A DNA stretch of 64,000 bases from DATGUP01 sp035301265 (GTDB taxonomy: Bacteria > Bacillota > Bacilli > Bacillales > Amphibacillaceae). A program made the translations under genes and the position numbers. The notes below the pieces were generated by a model. That model made no database searches. It saw only the letters and a list, made by a program, of their open reading frames with translations, and was not told the DNA's origin. Positions 26,348 through 35,000 of the stretch are shown in pieces. Where the stretch lies: NCBI GenBank assembly GCA_035301265.1, contig DATGUP010000010.1:1-64000 (forward strand), written 5' to 3'. The stretch's first letter is position 1. Every line of letters begins with the position of its first letter.

Positions 26348-27144
26348 TGGCCGAATACAACCTACCACCGAAAACAACAGTTTCATGGCAAAAACGAATA
26401 AAAGCAGTATTCATCGCTTTAGCAGTTGTTGCACTTTATCTTTGGACTTTTCTTGGAATTGATATTGAATGGGGGCGGGCTATCGAACGCATCAGCGAAA
26501 ACTTCGGTGTGGTCATTCCAAAATTGTTTAATCCCGATTGGGCAGTGACTAGGGAAGTAACAGCAAAAATCATGGAGACGATTTTCATAGCTTTTGCCGG
26601 AACATTGATGGCTTCAATTCTCGCTGTTCCATTAGGATTTTTAGCCGCTAAAAATATGACTCACCCAGTCATCGCATTGATTGGCAAGTGGCTGCTCTCA
26701 GCCAACCGGTCATTTCCTGAACTCATTCTCGCTATCTTGTTTGTCGCTGCGATCGGCCCGAACGCTTTCGCTGGTGTGCTGGCCATTGCCATTCACTCCA
26801 CCGGTATGCTCGGGAAATTGTATTCCGAAGTATTGGAGTCGATCGATATGCAAGTGGTGGAAGCAATGGAAGCGAATGGAGCTAATAAAATACAAATCCT
26901 TTTTCACGGTGTGCTTCCGCAAGTGATCCCTGAATTTCTCTCCTATGCCATTTATCGTTTTGAAATCGATATCCGCGCCTCATCCGTTCTCGGCATTGTA
27001 GGGGCTGGTGGCATCGGTACGATGATTATATTTGCTTCCATGAATCGCAATTGGAATGAGATGGGCCTCATTCTTTTAGCCATCATCATTGTCGTAACGA
27101 TCATTGATACGCTTTCAGCAAAAATCAGACAAAAAATAGTTTAA
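26347..27144 (+). CDS. phnE: Phosphonate-type ABC transporter permease 2
   Basis: A 265-residue permease of the same family with the coupling loop EAMEANGANKIQILFHGVLP and about six helices. It overlaps the previous stop by one base (TAATG). It is the last transporter gene before the nucleotidase. Confidence 0.9.
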   Translation: MAEYNLPPKTTVSWQKRIKAVFIALAVVALYLWTFLGIDIEWGRAIERISENFGVVIPKLFNPDWAVTREVTAKIMETIFIAFAGTLMASILAVPLGFLAAKNMTHPVIALIGKWLLSANRSFPELILAILFVAAIGPNAFAGVLAIAIHSTGMLGKLYSEVLESIDMQVVEAMEANGANKIQILFHGVLPQVIPEFLSYAIYRFEIDIRASSVLGIVGAGGIGTMIIFASMNRNWNEMGLILLAIIIVVTIIDTLSAKIRQKIV

Positions 27145-27184
27145 AAAACGAACGCCATTCGCAAAGATGAAAGGATGGTCATAC

Positions 27185-28765
27185 TTGGAAAAAGATAAAA
27201 CAACGATCACCATTTTATATACAAGCGATGTACACGGCCATGCCATGCCGATTATATACGGAACGAATGAACCGGCCGATCTAGGCCTTGCTAAATATGC
27301 AACTGCCGTAAAAAACACGCGAAAGATGAATGAACATGTCATCGTGCTTGATAACGGCGATCTCATTCAAGGCACTCCTTTGATGACCCATTATGTTAAA
27401 GACTATGCCGATCATCGCACCAATCCAATGATCGGCATCATGAACCACATCGGGATTGATGCCGGTGTCATCGGTAATCATGAATTTAATTTTGGTAAAA
27501 ACATTTTAAAAGATGCCGTCGCTCAATCACATTTTCCCTGGATATCAGCCAATATATTGGATGAGCAAACAAACAGGCCGTATTTCGGCCCGCCTTATCT
27601 CATGAAAACATTAAAAAACGGTGTAAAACTGGCTGTTATCGGTGTAACGACTCATTACATTCCTAATTGGGAATCGCCTGCTCACATAGAAGGCATTCGG
27701 TTTACGGATGCATGCCAAACCTTGCACACATGGGTCCATTACATTCAAAAAAACGAACAACCGGACATACTCATCGCCGCCTATCACGGTGGCTTGGAGC
27801 GCGATGCGAAAACGGGTGCAGCAACAGAAAAACTTACCGGAGAAAATCAAGGCTATCAGATGTGTGCAACAATCCCCGGCATCGACATTCTTCTAACCGG
27901 TCATCAGCATCGCGTATTAACCGAAACAATCAACGATGTTCTCGTTATCCAGCCCGGCCATAATGGAAAAATGTACGGAGAAATCACCATTGATCTAAAG
28001 AAACGCGGGACTTCATGGACCATTGTGGAAAAAAAAGCCGCAATACATACGCTTGAAGGCGTTGAAGCAGACAATGAAATAATGGCGTACATGCAAGGGT
28101 TCGAGGCAAGCACACAAACGTGGCTCGTTCAGCCTATCGGCTACATCGAGGGCGATATGACAATCACCGATCCATTCGCAGCCCGGGTAAAGAAACATCC
28201 GTTTATTGAATTGATACAAACTGTGCAAATGGATGCCTCTGGCGCCGACATTTCTGTTACGGCGCTACTCAACAACGATTCAAGAGGTTTTTCGCCTGTT
28301 GTCACCATGCGCGATATTGTTGCAAATTACATATATCCGAACACACTCGTCGTCCTTGCTTTAACCGGAAAAGATATCCGCGAAGCACTCGAGAAAAGTG
28401 CGGAATACTTTGTGCTTGATAAAAATGGCGAAATCACCGTCAATCCCATCTACGAGACACCTAAACCCCAACATTACAACTATGACATGTGGGAAGGCAT
28501 TTACTATACGATTGACGTTTCTCGCCCTTTCGGAGCAAGGGTTGAACATATAACATACCATAATCAAGCGCTCGAAGACGATAAAACCTACCACGTTGTT
28601 GTAAACAATTACCGGGCATCAGGCGGTGGTGATTACGATATGTTCAAAAACAAACCGGTTATCAAAGAAATTCAAACCGATATGGTCGATTTAATCCGCC
28701 ATTACTTTGAAAAACATGGAACCGTCCGTGCTGTAACAACGAAAAATTTTACCGTAAAAGCATAA
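27185..28765 (+). CDS. Bifunctional 5'-nucleotidase / 2',3'-cyclic phosphodiesterase family protein
   Basis: About 526 residues. The N-terminal metallophosphatase domain has the di-metal motifs YTSDVHGHAMP, DNGDLIQGTP, GNHEFNFG and TGHQHRVL. The C-terminal 5'-nucleotidase substrate domain includes NNYRASGGGDYDMF. There is no signal peptide, so it should act in the cytoplasm, unlike most secreted relatives. TTG at 27185 is the likely start, since AAAGGATGG lies nine bases upstream. It is 40 bases after phnE2 in the same direction, so it may process imported phosphoesters. Confidence 0.87.
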   Translation: MEKDKTTITILYTSDVHGHAMPIIYGTNEPADLGLAKYATAVKNTRKMNEHVIVLDNGDLIQGTPLMTHYVKDYADHRTNPMIGIMNHIGIDAGVIGNHEFNFGKNILKDAVAQSHFPWISANILDEQTNRPYFGPPYLMKTLKNGVKLAVIGVTTHYIPNWESPAHIEGIRFTDACQTLHTWVHYIQKNEQPDILIAAYHGGLERDAKTGAATEKLTGENQGYQMCATIPGIDILLTGHQHRVLTETINDVLVIQPGHNGKMYGEITIDLKKRGTSWTIVEKKAAIHTLEGVEADNEIMAYMQGFEASTQTWLVQPIGYIEGDMTITDPFAARVKKHPFIELIQTVQMDASGADISVTALLNNDSRGFSPVVTMRDIVANYIYPNTLVVLALTGKDIREALEKSAEYFVLDKNGEITVNPIYETPKPQHYNYDMWEGIYYTIDVSRPFGARVEHITYHNQALEDDKTYHVVVNNYRASGGGDYDMFKNKPVIKEIQTDMVDLIRHYFEKHGTVRAVTTKNFTVKA

Positions 28766-28770
28766 AGAAA

Positions 28771-28987
28771 CTGGGACAAAACCTTCAACATTCAGCTGTA
28801 AAAAGCTGGACACTGTGTCTTTATGAGTGATGTTACCCCTCACTTCAGACATGTGCTTTCCGCAGGGGACAACGATCTGCTTCTAGATCGACTCTATACA
28901 AATGTCTCCCACTATTCGTTACGAAATAAGGAATGGTCCTGACTGATTCCAACCATTTCTACTTATTTAACCCTTGTTTTGTCCCAG
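28771..28987. repeat. 217-bp element with 12-bp inverted ends
   Basis: The element begins CTGGGACAAAAC (28771-28782) and ends with its exact complement GTTTTGTCCCAG (28976-28987). Inside are short hairpins, for example CGATCT/AGATCG at about 28873-28890, AGCTGTAAAAAGCT and AGTGA/TCACT. It encodes no protein. The arrangement fits a MITE-like or structured RNA repeat. The end motif resembles dispersed repeats I associate with Firmicutes genomes, but no second copy was seen in this window. Confidence 0.55.
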
Positions 28988-29002
28988 CCTCCTTTCTATC
29001 TT

Positions 29003-29330
29003 TTAATCATCAATCTCAATCACTAGAATGTCGCCTGAATACGGATCGATTTCTATTTCAGCCTCTTCACGACCATTTTCAATGTCAACCTCATAGATCA
29101 GCTGGCCGTCCTCTTTCTCGAGTTCGATTTCTATCACAGTCCCTGAGTATTCGCTTAAAGCGATATCAGCCGCTTCAGCGACATCAAGGATTACGTCGTG
29201 CTGACTGTACTTCGCTTTTTTATTTGTGGATATTTCTTTCTCCAGGATGTCACCTGGACACATCGATTTCCATTTCGGCCTCTTCACGGCCGTTTTCGAT
29301 CTCCACTTCATAGATTAACCGACCATCATG
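29003..29330 (-). pseudogene. Decayed tandem-PepSY gene (YkoI-like)
   Basis: Two PepSY repeats remain. Reading from the ribosome site AAGGAGGAAT (29340-29331), the first repeat continues in one frame as DGRLIYEVEIENGREEAE and stops at TGA near 29261. The second repeat, with GDILEKEIS, VILDVAEAADIALSEYSGT and GQLIYEVDIENGREEAEIEI, lies in a shifted frame to 29003. The start codon region is joined straight to mid-domain sequence, so the 5' part is deleted, and a small deletion caused the frameshift. PepSY proteins of this kind sit beside two-component genes, and such a relic lies next door. Confidence 0.75.
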
Positions 29331-29418
29331 ATTCCTCCTTTTTATTATTCTGTTATCATCGTACTCCGGACGGATGAAAACAGCGTAAAGAATGGATTAA
29401 AATTGACTGAGAATATCC

Positions 29419-29824
29419 TTAAATTGAACTTGCCATGGGTAATTGCACCGTGAAAGTCGATCCTTTTCCTAACTTACTTTTAACCGTCAATTTCCCGCGG
29501 TGAGCCGTTACAATCGTTTTAGCAATCGCCAGACCGAGCCCCGTACCACCGGTATGACGGCTCCCGAGCTTTATCGACTCGATAAAAACGAATCGGCGTT
29601 ACCTCATCACTCAATCTGAGCCGGCGCAAAACTTCTAGCCCACTCAATTCAGGAAGCATGATATCGAGTAAAACCAAGTCCCACGTTTCATCCCGGATGA
29701 AACGCAACGCATCTAGGCCATTATCCGCCACTTTAGTGCGGTAATATTCATATTCGAGTTCGAGTTGCAGCACCCGGCTTAGTTTCTGTTCATCTTCAAC
29801 AATTAAAATGGCTGGTTGTGCCAT
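29419..29824 (-). pseudogene. Response regulator / histidine kinase deletion chimera (ykoG-ykoH-like relic)
   Basis: From ATG 29824 (GGTGGAG upstream) the frame encodes an OmpR-type receiver domain with acidic pocket VEDE and phospho-site Asp54 (VLLDIMLPELSG). At about 29590 it jumps to the end of a sensor kinase: RFYRVDKAR (F box), then after a one-base frameshift SRHTGGTGLGLAIAKTIV and FTVQLP, ending at TAA 29421-29419. The DNA-binding domain and most of the kinase are missing. The order receiver, kinase, PepSY is that of the B. subtilis ykoGHI locus. It is clearly non-functional as a two-component system. Confidence 0.85.
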
Positions 29825-29988
29825 GGTCTCCACCTGCTTTATGTAAGTCTTGTTTTGTACTATATCAAATTTCATGTTAGGATTCATGAACAAACGTATT
29901 GCATTGTTATCTTCTTTCGTTAGAATAGGAAATATGTTTTGTGCACGTATGAGCTGTTTGCAACAAACGAATGAAGGAGTGTGATTCC

Positions 29989-30651
29989 ATGTTAGCACTA
30001 GATCATATCGTCTTGGCAGGAATGGATGCGGAAAAAGCAAGCGCTCGATACGGCGATCAATTTGCCATCAAGGCCGTCAAAGGTGGGCAACACGATCATT
30101 GGGGAACGTACAACTACCTCGCTTATTTTTCCAATAACAGCTACCTGGAATGGCTCGGTATTTACAATGAAGATAAACTAAAGAAAGCTGAAAATCCACT
30201 CATCCAGCACCTCGACCATTTTTTAGAACAAGGAGGACGAGGACCTTTTCAATTCGCTTTACGAACAAATCAGATGGATAAATATATCACCCATTTTGAA
30301 AAAAACAACATCCCGTATAAAGGCCCTTTTCCAGGACGACGGGAAAAGCCAGACGGAACGACATTAAAATGGCGGATGCTATTTCCTGACTATGATTATA
30401 AAAAAGAAATGCTTCCATTTTTGATCGAGTGGGATCGGGATGACGATAAACAAATGGTGACCAGTTTGTTAAATCCACAGGCCATTACGAAAGTTAGTTA
30501 TGGTGGTGCAAGCAAGGACAAGTTCCGAGAAATCTACCACCTTAAACCTAAAAGTTTGTACAATAAGAGGATATACAAAAATCATTTTCCATTGAGCAAT
30601 TCAAAAATCACATTTACCGATGAAACGATGTTGTCATTTGATTTAATTTAA
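29989..30651 (+). CDS. VOC/glyoxalase-like domain protein
   Basis: A 220-residue protein of the glyoxalase-like (VOC superfamily) type. The N-terminal strand is MLALDHIVLAGMD, where the His would be a metal ligand, with SYLEWLGIY as the matching glutamate region and PFLIEWDRDDD in the second half. The start at 29989 is chosen because AAGGAGTG lies upstream. The substrate is unknown. A strong terminator follows. Confidence 0.8.
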   Translation: MLALDHIVLAGMDAEKASARYGDQFAIKAVKGGQHDHWGTYNYLAYFSNNSYLEWLGIYNEDKLKKAENPLIQHLDHFLEQGGRGPFQFALRTNQMDKYITHFEKNNIPYKGPFPGRREKPDGTTLKWRMLFPDYDYKKEMLPFLIEWDRDDDKQMVTSLLNPQAITKVSYGGASKDKFREIYHLKPKSLYNKRIYKNHFPLSNSKITFTDETMLSFDLI

Positions 30652-30659
30652 AGCGTAGC

Positions 30660-30688
30660 AGAGGTGCCGCAGCCGCACCTCTTTTTTC
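30660..30688 (+). terminator. Terminator after the VOC gene
   Basis: Hairpin AGAGGTGC/GCACCTCT with a seven-base loop followed by six T residues. Confidence 0.9.
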
Positions 30689-30689
30689 C

Positions 30690-30741
30690 TTGACATTCAA
30701 ATGAATGTTTGAATATACTATAATCAAATAATGATTTGAAT
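30690..30741 (+). promoter_or_regulatory. cadC-cadA promoter with two candidate CadC operators
   Basis: TTGACA (30690-30695) and TATACT (30714-30719) are 18 bases apart. The spacer is occupied by the inverted repeat ATTCAAA-TGAATG-TTTGAAT (30695-30714). A second one, TCAAAT-AATG-ATTTGA (30725-30740), lies after the -10 element. Both resemble the operators of ArsR/SmtB-family CadC repressors. Confidence 0.78.
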
Positions 30742-30752
30742 GGAGTATTCTT

Positions 30753-31121
30753 ATGAATTATGATGTTTGTGACGTGACATGTATCCATACTGATAAAGTC
30801 AATCGAGTCCGTAAACAGCTGACAGAGCAGCCGATTGCTGACATGGCGAAGTTGTACAAGCTTTTAGGTGAAAAAAACCGGCTGCACATCGCCTGTTCTC
30901 TCCTTCTGGAAGAGGAACTTTGCGTTTGCGACATTGCCAATATTATCGGAGCAACAACAGCGAGTGCCTCTCACCATTTGCGTCAGTTACACAAAGCGGG
31001 CTTAGTAACATATAGAAAAGCAGGACGACGCGTTTATTATTCGTTGAAGGATGAATATATAAAAACGTTGCTTCAGCGAACTTTCACTCAAATCAAGGAG
31101 CATTCCGCTCATGCCGTCTAA
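30753..31121 (+). CDS. cadC: ArsR/SmtB-family metal-responsive repressor (CadC type)
   Basis: A 122-residue winged-helix repressor. The metal site motif ELCVCDIANIIG in the alpha-3 helix and the N-terminal cysteines (Cys6, Cys10 in VCDVTC) are those of Cd/Pb/Zn sensors of the CadC group. The recognition helix is TTASASHHLRQLHKAG. It overlaps cadA by 11 bases and should repress the operon until metal binds. Confidence 0.92.
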   Translation: MNYDVCDVTCIHTDKVNRVRKQLTEQPIADMAKLYKLLGEKNRLHIACSLLLEEELCVCDIANIIGATTASASHHLRQLHKAGLVTYRKAGRRVYYSLKDEYIKTLLQRTFTQIKEHSAHAV

Positions 31122-33216
31122 CCAGCTGCAAACTTATCGTTTAGAAAGGCTTTCCTGCAGCAACTGCGCCAAGACGTTTGAAAATAACGTTAAACGAATA
31201 AATGGTGTAACATATGCTGAAGTGAACTTTGCCGCGGCTAAAATCACTGTCGGCGGAACGGCATCTATACAAGACATTGAAAAAGCCGGAGCATTTGCTA
31301 ACATTAAAGTCATTCCGAATGAAAAGCATGGAGTCGAAAAAAAGAACCCGTTCTGGATCCGCCATGGTCGTCTTGTTTTAGCAAGCTTGTTAACTGTGCT
31401 TGGCATTACTGCTTCATTCGTGCTGGAAACGGACCATTACATCACAACACTTCTTCTTGCACTGGCTATTCTTGTCGGCGGTATAACTTTATTCAAAGCA
31501 GGACTGAATAATCTCATTCATCTCCGCTTTGATATGAAAACATTGATGACTGTTGCAGTGATCGGTGCGGCACTTATCGGTGAATGGAAAGAAGCAGCCG
31601 TTGTTGTTATCTTGTTTGCTATCAGTGAGGCACTCGAGGACTTTTCCATGGATAAAGCACGGCGATCGATTCGTTCGTTAATAGCCATTGCGCCCGATGA
31701 AGCCTTGATCCGTCGCAACGGCAAGGAAATAACAGTGCCCGTAAAAGATATTGACATCGGCGATATCATGCTTGTCAAACCAGGTGACAAAATCGCCATG
31801 GACGGAATGATAAAGGCAGGCCAATCCGCCATTAACCAAGCGCCCATTACCGGTGAGTCCATACCTGTGGACAAAACACCAGGCCAAAATGTTTTCGCCG
31901 GAACGATCAACCAGGATGGGTATTTGGAAGTGGAGGTAACGAAAAAGGCCGAAAATACGACAATTGCCAAAATTATTCACCTTGTTGAAGAAGCTCAAGC
32001 AGAGCGTGCGCCATCTCAAGTATTTATCGATCGATTCGCTGCTTGGTACACCCCGGTTATCATTGGTATCGCCTTTTTGGTGGCCATTGGTCCACCATTG
32101 TTTGGCGCGGCATGGCCGACATGGATCTATCAAGGACTTGCCATCTTAGTCGTCGGCTGTCCTTGTGCTCTCGTCATTTCCACGCCGGTTGCGATTGTCA
32201 CCGCAATCGGTAAAGCCGCCCGCAGCGGTATACTCATTAAAGGCGGCGCCCATTTGGAACAAATCGGCGCGATAAATGCTGTTGCCTTTGACAAAACCGG
32301 AACATTGACCGAAGGCCGTCCGATTGTCACTGACATGACATTCTTTACCGACTATCGGGAAAAAGCGTTAGGCTATTTGTATGCTCTGGAAAAACAATCG
32401 AACCATCCGTTGGCAAAGGCGATCGTGCAAGATATCGAACAACATAGACCTATTGACACAAATGACATTCATATCACAGATTTTACAACCATCCAGGGAA
32501 AAGGGATCACAGGACGGGTAAATGGAAAAATGATCTATGCCGGATCACCACAACTTTTCGCGGAAATCCAGTCTGATCAAAAAGGCGTCGATGACTTCAT
32601 CCGTACACACCAGAATGATGGGAAAACGATTGTTTTATGCGGTACCGACAAATCAATTTTTTTAGCAGCTGCTCTTCGCGATGAACCGAGGCAAGAAAGC
32701 AAAAACGCAATCAAACAATTGCATCAGTTGGAAATAAAGCATACATTCATGCTGACCGGCGATCACCCAAAAACAGCCCATGCCTTAGGTAAGGAACTCG
32801 GCCTAACAGACATTCAAGCCAGATTATTGCCGGAAGATAAACTTCATTTCATTAAACAATACGAAAAAATGCACCAAACAATCGCCATGGTTGGCGACGG
32901 AATAAACGATACACCGGCGCTTGCCGCAGCCACAGTCGGCATTGCCATGGGTACAGCAGGGACAGATAGCGCATTGGAGACAGCCGATATCGCCTTCATG
33001 GATGACGATTTAAGGAAGTTACCGTTGACGGTGCGGCTCAGTCAAAAGACACTCGCTATCATCAAACAAAACATCGCGTTTGCCATCGGCATTAAAGTGT
33101 TCGCACTCCTTCTAGTCATTCCCGGTTGGTTAACACTGTGGATTGCCATTTTTTCCGACATGGGAGCGACTCTGCTTGTCACATTGAACGCACTGCGATT
33201 AATGAAAAAACATTGA
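31111..33216 (+). CDS. cadA: Heavy-metal P1B-type ATPase, Cd/Zn exporter
   Basis: A 701-residue membrane ATPase. The N-terminal metal-binding domain has Cys16-x-x-Cys19 (LSCSNCAKTF). It has the transmembrane CPC motif (VVGCPCALVISTPVA), phosphorylation motif DKTGTLTEGRP, the HP locus SNHPLAKAIV, and GDGINDTPALAAA. These identify a Zn/Cd/Pb exporter (subgroup 1B-2). It is co-transcribed and translationally coupled with cadC. Confidence 0.95.
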   Translation: MPSNQLQTYRLERLSCSNCAKTFENNVKRINGVTYAEVNFAAAKITVGGTASIQDIEKAGAFANIKVIPNEKHGVEKKNPFWIRHGRLVLASLLTVLGITASFVLETDHYITTLLLALAILVGGITLFKAGLNNLIHLRFDMKTLMTVAVIGAALIGEWKEAAVVVILFAISEALEDFSMDKARRSIRSLIAIAPDEALIRRNGKEITVPVKDIDIGDIMLVKPGDKIAMDGMIKAGQSAINQAPITGESIPVDKTPGQNVFAGTINQDGYLEVEVTKKAENTTIAKIIHLVEEAQAERAPSQVFIDRFAAWYTPVIIGIAFLVAIGPPLFGAAWPTWIYQGLAILVVGCPCALVISTPVAIVTAIGKAARSGILIKGGAHLEQIGAINAVAFDKTGTLTEGRPIVTDMTFFTDYREKALGYLYALEKQSNHPLAKAIVQDIEQHRPIDTNDIHITDFTTIQGKGITGRVNGKMIYAGSPQLFAEIQSDQKGVDDFIRTHQNDGKTIVLCGTDKSIFLAAALRDEPRQESKNAIKQLHQLEIKHTFMLTGDHPKTAHALGKELGLTDIQARLLPEDKLHFIKQYEKMHQTIAMVGDGINDTPALAAATVGIAMGTAGTDSALETADIAFMDDDLRKLPLTVRLSQKTLAIIKQNIAFAIGIKVFALLLVIPGWLTLWIAIFSDMGATLLVTLNALRLMKKH

Positions 33217-33258
33217 TAAAAAAGCGCCTGTCCCTCAATTTGGCAACAGGCGCTCATT
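33217..33258. terminator. Bidirectional terminator between cadA and the thioredoxin-like gene
   Basis: Perfect nine-base stem AGCGCCTGT/ACAGGCGCT. It is followed by TTTTTT on the minus strand and by a weaker TCATTTTGT on the plus strand. Confidence 0.8.
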
Positions 33259-33264
33259 TTGTCT

Positions 33265-33585
33265 TCAACCAAGCTGCTCGTGCAAAAACTCTGTAACCGA
33301 CTCTGGTGTTTTTGTGTAAGCACTGTGCTGATGTGCCTTTTTCTCGCCGTTCTGAAAAATCAAGATGCTCGGAATTCCCATCACATCGTATTTTTCGGCC
33401 AACCCTTTCACTTCATCGCTGTTGACTTCATACCAGTCATAGTTATTAAATTCTTCCATCACGCCATCGATGAACATATCCATCCGTTTGCAATCTGGAC
33501 ACCAGTCAGCAAAAAACTTAACAATCACCGGTTTATCTGAAGCAATGACGTCGTTAAACTCTTCTTCAGTCTTAATAGGCTTCAT
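33265..33585 (-). CDS. Thioredoxin-family protein (YdbP-like)
   Basis: A protein of about 106 residues with a thioredoxin fold and active site FADWCPDCKRM (CPDC in place of CGPC) and the cis-proline motif VMGIPSILIFQNG. It closely matches the B. subtilis YdbP pattern. The second ATG (MKPIKTEE) has the better distance from AAAGGAG. The role of the family is probably thiol redox. The partner is unknown. Confidence 0.88.
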   Translation of the reverse strand: MKPIKTEEEFNDVIASDKPVIVKFFADWCPDCKRMDMFIDGVMEEFNNYDWYEVNSDEVKGLAEKYDVMGIPSILIFQNGEKKAHQHSAYTKTPESVTEFLHEQLG

Positions 33586-33657
33586 GCGCATACACTCCTT
33601 TTATTATGCTGTTTTTATTGTAGCGATTTTTTCCTGGCTTGTCGCATACTTTGCTTA

Positions 33658-34473
33658 TCAGCCTGTGTATTCCACTTTGCCAAGAATAGTAGCGACGATT
33701 AATCCAGAAGCAAATGTCGCAATCGAAAGCAGCATAAAAGACGTATCTTTCGGCCACCCAGGAAAGACAATCGCGAGTGAACCGAGAACAAAACCGATGA
33801 CACATGCGTATGTTGCTTTTTCAAAACGCTGCAAAAAAAACTGGATGATCCGGCTCATGACAATGATGCCAATAACAATGCCTGCTCCGGTCACAACCAT
33901 GACATCGAGTTGCAATGTACTAATGGCATTAATGATCGTCGCGTACGAGCCGATAACGAGAAGAATCATCGAGCCGCTGATACCGGGTAAAATCATCGCT
34001 GCGCTAGCAATAAATCCTGAGAAAAACAAAAATAGATAGATGGCAAGTGTCCGGCTCTCAATCAAATTCCCTTCAGTAGTGTCAAAAAATACAATCGAAC
34101 TAATCAAAAGCGCCCCGATGATCAATATCATAAAATGCGGCCATTTAAACGTTCGCTTAACATCAGCTTGATGAAATAAATACGGCAATACACCGAGAAT
34201 CAATCCTAAAAAGAAAAATTTTAACGGCCCGGGATAATGCATAAGCAGCCAGTCAATTAGTTTACTTAACGCCAACACAGCCACGGCAACTCCCAGACCT
34301 AACGGAACTAAAAAACCTAAATGCTTCTTCCATTCCCTACTCAAAAAGCCATTGATGGCGACGATTAGCTGGTCATAAATCCCGAGTAAAAGGGCAATCG
34401 TCCCCCCGCTTACACCCGGAATGACATCACTCGCCCCCATCAACATGCCGCGGTATATATTTTTCCATTCCAT
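33658..34473 (-). CDS. DUF368 / PopT-type polyprenyl-phosphate transporter
   Basis: A 271-residue integral membrane protein with about eight helices. The signature start is YRGMLMGASDVIPGVSGGTI, and the inverted partner motif is SAAMILPGISGSMILLV. The DUF368 family has been shown in other bacteria to recycle undecaprenyl phosphate across the membrane (PopT), and that function is inferred here. It precedes the thioredoxin-like gene by 66 bases on the same strand. Confidence 0.87.
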   Translation of the reverse strand: MEWKNIYRGMLMGASDVIPGVSGGTIALLLGIYDQLIVAINGFLSREWKKHLGFLVPLGLGVAVAVLALSKLIDWLLMHYPGPLKFFFLGLILGVLPYLFHQADVKRTFKWPHFMILIIGALLISSIVFFDTTEGNLIESRTLAIYLFLFFSGFIASAAMILPGISGSMILLVIGSYATIINAISTLQLDVMVVTGAGIVIGIIVMSRIIQFFLQRFEKATYACVIGFVLGSLAIVFPGWPKDTSFMLLSIATFASGLIVATILGKVEYTG

Positions 34474-34588
34474 ATTCTGCTCCCCTTTTTCTCAACCGAA
34501 AACTGTCGTTAATTCATTCATCTATAACGTTATCATACCAAAAAACTTTTGTACTTTATATCAAACATACTTATGATGGATACAATCC

Positions 34589-35000
34589 CTATCCTTCTAA
34601 AAACTCCAATTCCGGCATCCGTTGTGCCATATGACTTTTAATTTCCTCGTAGTGCGCAGCTGCATCCGAAAGATCGTCATCGGTCAATTGATACAACGGA
34701 ATAATTTGCTAACCCCATACGTCACATACGTTGGCATGAATTGCGGTGAAGTGACTTCAACCGTCTTCACATAGCCATTGGTCGTTTTCAGAATCGTAAA
34801 TTTAAAAATGCCCCCTGTTTGTTTATACAAACCTTCTTGCCCGGAGAAGAAATTGCCTAATGAATAAATGACAAGCGTTCGGTTGCCATTTTCACCTTCA
34901 ACCCAATCGACCGGTTGCAGCACATGCAGACAAACCTGTCTGTCTTCACCATGACGAATGACCCCCTTTTTATAATCGTCAGACTTTATACCCTTTTAGA
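34589..35000 (-). pseudogene. CapA-family metallophosphatase remnant
   Basis: Only the C-terminal part of a CapA/poly-gamma-glutamate-type protein is left: HVLQPVDWVEG, LVIYSLGNFFSGQ, GGIFKFTILK. An in-frame stop lies just upstream at about 34998. Near 34700 a frameshift moves the natural ending (PLYQLTDDDLSDAAAHYEEI) into another frame, which ends at 34589. The catalytic N-terminal two thirds are absent. Confidence 0.75.
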
